Shown: positions 17,731 to 25,051 of the stretch, piece after piece
Layout: every line of letters starts with the position of its first letter
How positions within the stretch are numbered: position 1 is the first letter of the stretch
NCBI RefSeq assembly: GCF_018860825.1
Contig: NZ_JAHKPZ010000004.1
Location: forward strand, 434,001-498,000
Source of the DNA: Lacinutrix sp. C3R15
GTDB lineage: Bacteria > Bacteroidota > Bacteroidia > Flavobacteriales > Flavobacteriaceae
Length of the DNA stretch: 64,000 nucleotides
Direction of reading: 5' to 3'
The notes under the pieces: model-generated
The model's input: only the letters and a program-made list of their open reading frames with translations
Databases searched by the model: none
What the model was told of the DNA's origin: nothing
Translations under genes and position numbers: made by a program

Positions 17731-18300
17731 ATGTTTCAACTAGGAAAAACAATTATATCTGAAGACATTATTGATAAAGATTTTGTCTGTAATCTGTCTG
17801 CATGTAAAGGTGCATGTTGTATAGATGGAGATGCTGGAGCCCCTTTAGATAAAGAGGAAGTTAGTATTTTAGAAGCTATTTACCCAAAAGTAAAACCCTA
17901 TTTACGTAAAGAAGGAATTGCTGCTATTGAGGCACAAGGAACTTCTATTGTTACAGATTTTGGTGATTATGAAACCCCTTTAATTGGTGGTGCAGATTGT
18001 GCTTATGTGATTTTTGATGATAAAAAAACAGCGCTTTGTGGTATTGAAGAAGCGTTCAATCAGGGAGATATTGATTGGAAAAAACCGGTTTCTTGTCATT
18101 TATATCCTATTCGAATTAAAGAATATTCTGAGTTTTCTGCAGTAAATTATGAGAAATGGGAAATTTGTGATGATGCATGTGCGTTAGGAGCAGAGTTGCA
18201 GGTTCCTGTATATAAGTTTGTAAAACAAGCCTTGATTAGAAAATTTGGTGAAGATTGGTATGCAGCACTAGAAGAGGTTGCAGATAAAATGAAAAAATAA
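17731..18300 (+). CDS. DUF3109 family cysteine-rich protein
   Basis: A 189-residue cytosolic protein of the DUF3109 family, which is widespread in Bacteroidota and related to YkgJ-type cysteine cluster proteins. It shows an N-terminal cluster C20-x4-C25-x3-CC (29-30) and further cysteines in GGADCAYV, TALCGIEE, VSCHLYP and ICDDACALG, nine in all, suggesting binding of a metal or Fe-S cluster. The biochemical role is unknown. It is preceded by a strong promoter with almost no leader. It converges on the sensor kinase gene, ending one base before its stop codon. Confidence 0.9.
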   Translation: MFQLGKTIISEDIIDKDFVCNLSACKGACCIDGDAGAPLDKEEVSILEAIYPKVKPYLRKEGIAAIEAQGTSIVTDFGDYETPLIGGADCAYVIFDDKKTALCGIEEAFNQGDIDWKKPVSCHLYPIRIKEYSEFSAVNYEKWEICDDACALGAELQVPVYKFVKQALIRKFGEDWYAALEEVADKMKK

Positions 18301-20268
18301 TTAAGCTGTTTTTAGTTTCATTTCTTGGGTAGGAATTTCTATTATAACTTTTGTTCCAATTGCTAGATTGTTTTCGTCGTATAAATCAATTATATCAAGA
18401 GTATAGTCATTGGTAAATTGTTTTGAAAAATTATCTAACCGTTCTTTTGTAATGGCTATACCAACAGATTTACGTTTTAGTGTTTTTTGTCTGTTAATTT
18501 TTTCTGAAGCAATTCTGCCAATTCCATTATCTGTAATGCAAATAGAAATAGCATTGTGTTTTAATTTACTAACTTGAATATTAATTTCTTTATTTTTTGT
18601 TTTAGAAGACAAGCCATGCCATAAAGCGTTTTCTAGAAATGGTTGCAAAATAAGGGATGGTACTTTAATTGTTTCGGTATTTACATTTTTTTCAATATTC
18701 ACGTTATATTTAATTTCATTGTTAAACCTTATGTTTTCAATGTTTATATAAAGTGTCATGGTTTCTAACTCATCTGCTAAGGATATTTCTTTTTCTTTAG
18801 AGGCGACTAAAATTTTTCTAATAAGTTTAGAAAATTTGTTTAAATAGTAAACGGCATTTTCTTTTTCGTTATTTATTATATAGAGTTTAATAGAGTTTAA
18901 GGTGTTAAATATAAAATGCGGATTCATTTGGTTACGCAGCATATCCTGCTCAAGTGTAATAATTTTCTTTTCGCTTTTAAGTCTAGATTGTCTGTACAAT
19001 ATGTATATAAAACCTAAAATTAAAAGTACACCAATAGCACTTAATAGTAGTACTTTTCTGTTTTGTGCTAAGCGTAGTTTTACAATTTCATTTTCATTAG
19101 CTAAAGCTTTTATTTGATTGCTTTTTTTTTCGCTTTCATATTTAATTACCAAATCATTTACATATTGTAGGTTTCTCTCGTTGGTTACTGTTTGGTCTAA
19201 AGCTACATGAGCTTTGTAATATGTGTTTGCTTTTTTGTAGTCTAATTTTAATTCAAACAACTCAGAAAGGTGTTTGTAGGCATCAATTTTTGAGGAAACT
19301 AAATTATAGTCATTAGCAATTTTTAATCCTTTTTTTAAATTTATTTCAGAAGCTTCATAGTTTTTTTGTTTTAATTGTAGCCATCCTAAATTAATATAAA
19401 CAGGAGCAATGTGGTATTGGTCATTTAGTTGTAGTGCTTTTTGTAATGCTGTATTAAGTGCGTTTTGTGCTGCTATAAATTTTTCTTGCTTAATATAAAT
19501 TACACCAATACTGTTGTTGCATATTACACGACCAATATTAGAGTTTATTTGGTTGTTGTAGTTTAGTGAGGTGTTGTAGTTTTTAATAGCTTCTTCTAGT
19601 AAGCCCTTGCTTTCTTTTACGTAACCAATGTTTTGGTAGTTAATGGCTAGACCTAATTTGTTGTCTAAGGCTTTTTCAATTTCTAAAGACTGGTTAAATT
19701 GAGATAAAGCTAAATCATATTGTTTTAAAACAAGATAAATGTTTCCCATACTGTTTCTAGAAACAGCAATGCTTTTTTGTAAATGTATAGAGGCTTTTTT
19801 GTTGGTTTCGGCAAGATCTAATGCTTGTTTATGAAAGTCTAAAGCATAGCGTATTAGGTCTAATCTTCTGTTAACAACACCAAGCATGTTAAGGCTTATT
19901 ACTTGTAATTCTAGATTGTTAGCCTTTTTAGCAAGATCTAGTGCTTGTTGGTGTAGCTCTAAAGCATGGTTGTATTTAGAGGAGTTTCTGTAAAAAATAC
20001 CTAGCATATTTAAGGCATAACTTTCTCCTTCAAAATAATCTGTTTCTTTGCTTTTTGTAGCTAGGTAACGCATTTTTATAGTGTCATTACTAACAGGGTT
20101 AAATAACGTGTAAAGTGCTTGGTAGTTATTTGGTTTGTTGTAAGTAACGTTTTGTATTTGCGTATCAAAATTTGTAACTTCTGTTTGCTGTGCATACGTG
20201 TTATGGGCTAACAACAAAATGGTTGTTAGTTTAAAAAATAGTGCTGTTATATTTTTTAACTTTTGCAT
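18301..20268 (-). CDS. TPR-containing sensor histidine kinase (LytS/HisKA_7-like)
   Basis: A 655-residue membrane sensor. Residues 1-27 are a signal peptide or first anchor, about 50-390 are six or more TPR units in the periplasm, and about 404-426 (LLLSAIGVLLILGFIYILY) is the inner-membrane helix. The cytoplasmic kinase belongs to the LytS-type His_kinase family: phospho-acceptor H451 in NQMNPHFIFNTLNSIK, a LILQPFLENALWHGL N-box and a DNGIGR G-box. It would autophosphorylate and pass phosphate to the LytTR regulator whose gene ends three bases upstream, forming a two-gene operon. The ligand sensed by the TPR part is unknown. Confidence 0.95.
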   Translation of the reverse strand: MQKLKNITALFFKLTTILLLAHNTYAQQTEVTNFDTQIQNVTYNKPNNYQALYTLFNPVSNDTIKMRYLATKSKETDYFEGESYALNMLGIFYRNSSKYNHALELHQQALDLAKKANNLELQVISLNMLGVVNRRLDLIRYALDFHKQALDLAETNKKASIHLQKSIAVSRNSMGNIYLVLKQYDLALSQFNQSLEIEKALDNKLGLAINYQNIGYVKESKGLLEEAIKNYNTSLNYNNQINSNIGRVICNNSIGVIYIKQEKFIAAQNALNTALQKALQLNDQYHIAPVYINLGWLQLKQKNYEASEINLKKGLKIANDYNLVSSKIDAYKHLSELFELKLDYKKANTYYKAHVALDQTVTNERNLQYVNDLVIKYESEKKSNQIKALANENEIVKLRLAQNRKVLLLSAIGVLLILGFIYILYRQSRLKSEKKIITLEQDMLRNQMNPHFIFNTLNSIKLYIINNEKENAVYYLNKFSKLIRKILVASKEKEISLADELETMTLYINIENIRFNNEIKYNVNIEKNVNTETIKVPSLILQPFLENALWHGLSSKTKNKEINIQVSKLKHNAISICITDNGIGRIASEKINRQKTLKRKSVGIAITKERLDNFSKQFTNDYTLDIIDLYDENNLAIGTKVIIEIPTQEMKLKTA

Positions 20269-20271
20269 GTG

Positions 20272-21012
20272 TTAAAGTCGGTCTAAAAAATCTAACTTAC
20301 GTTGTCTGGCAACAGGTATTTTATGGTTAGATTGCATAACTACATAGCCTTCTGTTTTAATAAATTCTTTTACTTTATTTAAGTTTATTATGTATGAGTT
20401 ATGTATTCTAAAAAATAATTTATCGGGTAATATAGCGTCTACTTCTTTTAATTTTTTAGTAACCAGAAGTTTTTGATTGTCTTGTAAAAAAAGGGTACTA
20501 TAGTTACCATCAGATTCTATAAAAATAATATCATCTACATTTATAAAAATAAGTTTTCCGTCTGTGTTTATAGTAATTTTTTGTTTGCTGTTTTCATTAT
20601 TAAACTTGTAAAACAATTCTTCTAGCTTATCATAATTAATATTTTTAATAAGTAAATTCTTTAGCTTGTTTATGGTGCTGCTTAAATCATCGGAGTCTAT
20701 AGGTTTTAGTAAGTAATCTATAGCTTCGTGTTTTATTGCTTTTATAGCATATTCATCATAAGCAGTGGTAATTATTACAGCAAAACCTTTATTGCTAAGT
20801 TTTTCTAAAAATTGAAACCCATCCATTGTTGGCATTTGTATATCTAAAAAAAGACAGTCAGGTGTATTTGATGTCTTGTTTAAATAAGTGATAGCCATTT
20901 CTGGACTAGTAAATGTTTCTACAATTTCTATGTCTTTTTTAAAATGCCCAAGCTCCCAAGTTAAACTTTGGATTGCCTTTTGCTCATCGTCTACAATTAC
21001 TGCTTTTATCAT
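20272..21012 (-). CDS. LytTR family response regulator
   Basis: A 246-residue transcription regulator. The receiver domain (1-120) has the acidic pocket VDDE at 7-10, phospho-acceptor D57 in LFLDIQMP and the conserved K102 region in LLKPID. The LytTR DNA-binding domain occupies about 145-246 (IFIESDGNYSTLFL, FFRIHNSYIINLNKVKEF). LytTR proteins bind pairs of about 9-bp direct repeats on one DNA face. A tandem repeat of this architecture lies 114 bases upstream (21126-21161), suggesting autoregulation. The kinase gene follows three bases downstream. Confidence 0.95.
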   Translation of the reverse strand: MIKAVIVDDEQKAIQSLTWELGHFKKDIEIVETFTSPEMAITYLNKTSNTPDCLFLDIQMPTMDGFQFLEKLSNKGFAVIITTAYDEYAIKAIKHEAIDYLLKPIDSDDLSSTINKLKNLLIKNINYDKLEELFYKFNNENSKQKITINTDGKLIFINVDDIIFIESDGNYSTLFLQDNQKLLVTKKLKEVDAILPDKLFFRIHNSYIINLNKVKEFIKTEGYVVMQSNHKIPVARQRKLDFLDRL

Positions 21013-21125
21013 AATATCAAATATAATAATATAAAATGAGGCTTTAACTTTAATATGTATGGCTGGTTACTATTTGTGTGTAATAAGCATGATTTTATAT
21101 TTTTTAGACTTGATATTTAATAAAG

Positions 21126-21161
21126 TTACCAACTATACATAATAACTTACCAACTATACAT
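21126..21161 (-). promoter_or_regulatory. Tandem direct repeat, probable LytTR binding site
   Basis: The 15-mer TTACCAACTATACAT occurs twice (21126-21140 and 21147-21161), exactly 21 bp apart, two helical turns. On the minus strand each copy contains ATAGTTGGT, which fits the published LytTR consensus [TA][AC][CA]GTTN[AG][TG] at all but one position. LytTR sites are 9-bp direct repeats separated by about 12 bp, the same spacing. It lies upstream of the LytTR regulator gene of the same strand. Confidence 0.7.
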
Positions 21162-21332
21162 TTGTTTATTAAAGTGTTGTAAAAAAACAAGATATTAGTG
21201 ATGCTATTAATTGTAAAAAGAATCAATATTAATGTACTATTAGTAAACTTATATAATTTTAAAAACACCTAAATTATATAAACATATAGATTGATTTTTT
21301 ATTATTTCAGTTAGTTATTTTAGGAGGAAAAG

Positions 21333-21359
21333 CGAGTGTGAAAACACTCGTTTTTTTTT
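21333..21359 (+). terminator. Orphan intrinsic terminator
   Basis: Stem CGAGTGT (21333-21339) / ACACTCG (21344-21350), GAAA tetraloop, nine T. It is a strong terminator on the plus strand although no plus-strand gene lies upstream, so a small RNA or an nrdB leader attenuator may end here. Confidence 0.85.
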
Positions 21360-21753
21360 GTTTTTTAATTTTTTATAAGTCCTTATTATACTGTGGTTAT
21401 CATAATTTGATAATTTTAATGTTATGAAATTCAATAAGTTGTAAAAAAGGGGTTAAATCCTTTGAAAAACAAGGTAAATACTCATTTGTTAAAAACTTGT
21501 TGACAACGTTTATAAAACCTTCTTTCTTTTTTAAAGACAATTGTTAATCTTTGTTCAAGGCAAAAAATAGAATTGATTTTCTAAAATTTTATCAAAAATG
21601 AAGAGAAAAAAAATCTATTTTTTTTTTGAAAAATGCGCCCTTTTTTATTCCTCAAAAAGGAAAATATAACACGTTTTTTATAGATTATTATTAAGTTTTT
21701 GATTGATATTTCATTCATATAAACCAAACTGCTAGCTAATTAATTAAAGTATT

Positions 21754-23028
21754 ATGGAGATTACCCAAATTATTAAAAGAGATTACGAAACAAGCCCTTT
21801 TGTTTTAAATAAAATTTCTAATGCAATAGAAAAAGCCATGCTTTCTGTTGGTAATGGTACCAAAGAAGATGCAAATACTATCTCTGTTAATGTACTAAAA
21901 GCCTTATTAGATAGAAAACAATTAGATTATAAATATGTTCCTACTGTAGAACAAGTACAGGATCTTGTAGAAGAAAAATTAATGGAAAGCGCATTTCATG
22001 ATGTAGCTAAGGCATATATTTTATACAGAGATGAACAAGCTAGAAATAGAAAAACAAATATTTTTGAAAAGCGTATCAATCTTAAACCTTATGAGTATCC
22101 TGCGCTTAATGATTATGTAGATGCTATTAGACACTCATACTGGATTCACTCTGAATTTAATTTTACTAGTGATATTCAAGATTTTAAAACAAGACTGAAT
22201 ATTGTTGAGCAAAATGCCATTAAAAATACCATGCTTGCTATTTCTCAAATAGAAGTTGCTGTAAAAAGCTTTTGGGGAGAAATCTATAATAAAATGCCAA
22301 AGCCAGAAATAGGTTCTGTAGGTGCAACTTTTGCCGAAAGTGAAGTACGCCATCAAGATGCTTATTCACATTTATTAGAAATTTTAGGACTTAATAACGA
22401 GTTTAAAAATATTAAGAAAAAGCCTGTAATTATGCGTCGTGTGCATTATTTAGAAATGGCACTTAAAAACTCTAAAAGTGAAGACAATAAAGAGTATGCA
22501 GAATCTGTTTTACTGTTCTCTTTATTTATTGAGCACGTATCTTTATTTTCTCAGTTTTTAATTATTATGGCATTTAATAAGCATAAAAATATGCTTAAAG
22601 GAGTTTCTAATGTAGTAGAAGCAACCTCTAAAGAAGAGCAAATTCACGGAGATTTCGGGATCGATATTATTAAAATTATAAAACAAGAAAATCCTACTTG
22701 GTTTGATCAAGAACACGCAACCAAAGTACAAGATTTATGTAAAGAAGCTTTTGAATCTGAAAGTCAGATTATAGACTGGATTTTTGAAGCAGGAGAATTA
22801 GATTTCTTACCAAAGAATGTAATTAATGAGTTTATTAAAAACCGTTTTAACAACTCTTTAGAGAGTATTGGAATTGACAAAGTTTTTGAAGTAAACCAAG
22901 AATTAGTAGCACAAACCGAATGGTTTGATGATGAGATTATAGGAACAAAACATGGAGATTTCTTCGTGAAAAGATCTATTAACTATAGTAAAAGAACAAA
23001 AAGTATAACCAGCGACGACCTATTTTAA
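21754..23028 (+). CDS. nrdB: Ribonucleotide reductase small subunit with N-terminal ATP-cone
   Basis: Radical-generating subunit of class I ribonucleoside-diphosphate reductase, 424 residues. Residues 1-100 form an ATP-cone (KRDYETSPFVLNKISNAIEKA to ILYRDEQARNR), a domain normally found at the N-terminus of NrdA. The ferritin-like core follows, with predicted metal ligands E167, E197, H200, E260, E295 and H298 and a tyrosine at the radical position (Y204, four after H200). The C-terminus DDLF should dock into NrdA. ATP-cone fusion to NrdB has been characterised in Leeuwenhoekiella blandensis, where dATP controls NrdB oligomerisation. nrdA follows one base after the stop codon. Confidence 0.96.
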   Translation: MEITQIIKRDYETSPFVLNKISNAIEKAMLSVGNGTKEDANTISVNVLKALLDRKQLDYKYVPTVEQVQDLVEEKLMESAFHDVAKAYILYRDEQARNRKTNIFEKRINLKPYEYPALNDYVDAIRHSYWIHSEFNFTSDIQDFKTRLNIVEQNAIKNTMLAISQIEVAVKSFWGEIYNKMPKPEIGSVGATFAESEVRHQDAYSHLLEILGLNNEFKNIKKKPVIMRRVHYLEMALKNSKSEDNKEYAESVLLFSLFIEHVSLFSQFLIIMAFNKHKNMLKGVSNVVEATSKEEQIHGDFGIDIIKIIKQENPTWFDQEHATKVQDLCKEAFESESQIIDWIFEAGELDFLPKNVINEFIKNRFNNSLESIGIDKVFEVNQELVAQTEWFDDEIIGTKHGDFFVKRSINYSKRTKSITSDDLF

Positions 23029-23029
23029 A

Positions 23030-24823
23030 ATGAGCAACTACACAAAACAAAACACAGAGGCTAATGTTAGCCCAGAAGCAAAAGCTTCTAACTATGATGA
23101 ATTAATTAACGCTAGAAAAGAAGCTAGAAAAGAAGCTGCTACACAACCAGAAATTAAATGGTTAACAGAAAATAGTCGCAAGTTTTTATCTTCAGGGTAT
23201 TTAACAGAAGATACAACACCAGAAGAAAGAATTAGAGAAATTGCTGAAAGAGCAGAAGCTATTTTAAAAATAGATGGCTTTGCAGATAAGTTTTATGGGT
23301 ATATGGCAGAAGGGTATTACTCTTTAGCTTCACCAGTTTGGTCAAACTTTGGTAAACGAAGAGGCTTACCAATTAGCTGTTTTGGTTCGCATATTTCTGA
23401 TGATATGGGAGATATTCTATATACACAATCAGAAGTAGGAATGATGTCTAAATTAGGAGGTGGTACTTCTGGTTACTTTGGTAAATTACGTCATCGCGGA
23501 GCTCCTGTTAAAAATAACGGTGAGTCTTCTGGTGCTGTACACATCATGCAACTTTTTGAAAAAATGGTAGATGTAGTAAGTCAAGGTTCGGTAAGAAGAG
23601 GTCGTTTTTCACCATATTTACCAATAGATCACCCAGATATTAACGAGTTTTTAGAAATTGGTACCGAAGGAAACCCTATTCAAGAATTAACACATGGTGT
23701 AACCGTTGGTAATGATTGGATGCAAGAAATGATTGATGGTGATACCGATAAAAGAGCTATTTGGGCAAAAGTATTACAACGTAGAGGAGAAATAGGATAT
23801 CCTTATATCTTCTTTAAAGACAATGCAAATAATACTGCTCCAGATGTGTACCAAGATAAGAACCATGAAATCTACGCAAGTAATTTATGTTCTGAAATCA
23901 TGCTACCAACTAATGATAGATGGTCTTTTGTATGTGTACTTTCTTCAATTAACTTATTGCACTATGACAAATGGAAAGATACCGATGCTGTAGAAACTAT
24001 GGTGTACTTTTTAGATGCCGTTCTAGAAGAGTTTATTACCAAATTAGAAGATTATAGAGATTCTAGTAATAGAGACGACCAGCAAACATTTATGTTTATG
24101 GAAAAAGCATATAACTTTGCAAAAGAAAATAGAGCTCTAGGTATGGGAGCCTTAGGATGGCACTCTTTATTACAATCTAAAATGTTGTCTTTTGATAGTC
24201 AGGAAGCTTTTAATTTAAACAGTGAAATATTTAAAACCATTGGCGAAAAATCTAAAAAAGCATCTGAAGAATTAGCAAAATTATTTGGTGAACCAGAAGT
24301 ATTAAAAGGTTACGGAAGACGTAATACTACCTTAAATGCAGTAGCACCAACAACTTCATCTGCATTTATTTTAGGGCAAGTATCTCAAGGTATTGAGCCA
24401 ATTTGGTCTAACAGTTATGTAAAAGATATTGCTAAAATTAAAACCACTATTAAAAACCCGTTTTTAGTAGCACTTTTAGAAGAAAAAGGAATGAATACGG
24501 TAGATGTTTGGAAAAGCATTCGTGATTATGATGGTTCTGTACAACATTTAGAAGGTCTTACAGAGCAAGAAAAAGATGTGTTTAAAACCTATTCTGAAAT
24601 TGATCAGATGACCATAATCTATCAAGCAGCAAACAGACAAAACCACATAGATCAAGGACAGTCTTTAAATATTATGGTACACCCAGATATGCCTGTAAAA
24701 GATATTAATAAAATTTATGTTACTGCTTGGCAGCTAGGTGTTAAATCACTGTACTACCAACACAGTATGAATGCTGCTCAAAAATTTAAGCAAAAGAAAG
24801 AATGTACTAGTTGCGAAGGTTAA
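23030..24823 (+). CDS. nrdA: Ribonucleotide reductase large subunit lacking an ATP-cone
   Basis: Catalytic subunit that reduces ribonucleoside diphosphates to deoxy forms. At 597 residues it is far shorter than E. coli NrdA (761) because it lacks the N-terminal ATP-cone, which here is on NrdB. Active-site residues are visible: C117 (ISCFGS) and C302 (FVCVLSS) as the redox pair, N285-x-C287-x-E289 (SNLCSEIM) as the radical cysteine site, tyrosines Y575-Y576 (SLYYQHS) for radical transfer, and the C-terminal C592-x-x-C595 for re-reduction by thioredoxin or glutaredoxin. It is cotranscribed with nrdB and followed by a terminator. Confidence 0.96.
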   Translation: MSNYTKQNTEANVSPEAKASNYDELINARKEARKEAATQPEIKWLTENSRKFLSSGYLTEDTTPEERIREIAERAEAILKIDGFADKFYGYMAEGYYSLASPVWSNFGKRRGLPISCFGSHISDDMGDILYTQSEVGMMSKLGGGTSGYFGKLRHRGAPVKNNGESSGAVHIMQLFEKMVDVVSQGSVRRGRFSPYLPIDHPDINEFLEIGTEGNPIQELTHGVTVGNDWMQEMIDGDTDKRAIWAKVLQRRGEIGYPYIFFKDNANNTAPDVYQDKNHEIYASNLCSEIMLPTNDRWSFVCVLSSINLLHYDKWKDTDAVETMVYFLDAVLEEFITKLEDYRDSSNRDDQQTFMFMEKAYNFAKENRALGMGALGWHSLLQSKMLSFDSQEAFNLNSEIFKTIGEKSKKASEELAKLFGEPEVLKGYGRRNTTLNAVAPTTSSAFILGQVSQGIEPIWSNSYVKDIAKIKTTIKNPFLVALLEEKGMNTVDVWKSIRDYDGSVQHLEGLTEQEKDVFKTYSEIDQMTIIYQAANRQNHIDQGQSLNIMVHPDMPVKDINKIYVTAWQLGVKSLYYQHSMNAAQKFKQKKECTSCEG

Positions 24824-24850
24824 TTAGTATAATTTAATTAGTGTTATTTG

Positions 24851-24883
24851 AAAAAAACCATCTCATAAGGAGATGGTTTTTTT
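24851..24883 (+). terminator. nrdBA terminator
   Basis: Stem AACCATCTC (24856-24864) / GAGATGGTT (24870-24878) with loop ATAAG and a T run. A-run on the left would also allow weaker use from the other strand. Confidence 0.9.
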
Positions 24884-24995
24884 GTTTACAGCTATTATAA
24901 AGATGTTTTATATTAGAAGTAAAAGCTATTTATGTATGTGTAATTATTAAACAGAAGTTACCTATATCTTTTTATGAAGTATGTGTTATAGAAAT

Positions 24996-25025
24996 AAAAA
25001 ACCACCTCTAATGAGGTGGTTTTTT
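24996..25025 (-). terminator. Terminator of the phosphate transporter gene
   Basis: Stem ACCACCTC (25001-25008) / GAGGTGGT (25013-25020), loop TAAT, with A-run on the left and T-run on the right. It is symmetrical and can act on both strands; its main role is the minus-strand transporter gene ending at 25052. Confidence 0.88.
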
Positions 25026-25051
25026 ATAATATAGAAAATAATAATTACTAT

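Larger units (their letters stand above)
21013..21753. other. Long intergenic region between the LytTR operon and nrdB
   Basis: 741 bases without a credible protein gene. It contains the tandem LytTR-type direct repeat (21126-21161), an 11-bp AT-rich inverted repeat (21249-21281) nested inside AATCAAT/ATTGATT (21221-21296), and a strong plus-strand intrinsic terminator (21333-21359) with no upstream plus-strand gene. The last 390 bases lead to nrdB and show only weak promoter-like sequence. Confidence 0.6.

Noticed and set aside
21018-21025. TATATTTG on the minus strand just before the LytTR regulator gene
   Set aside because: Exact −7 match, but no TTG upstream and only six bases from the ATG in extremely AT-rich DNA; too uncertain to call the promoter.
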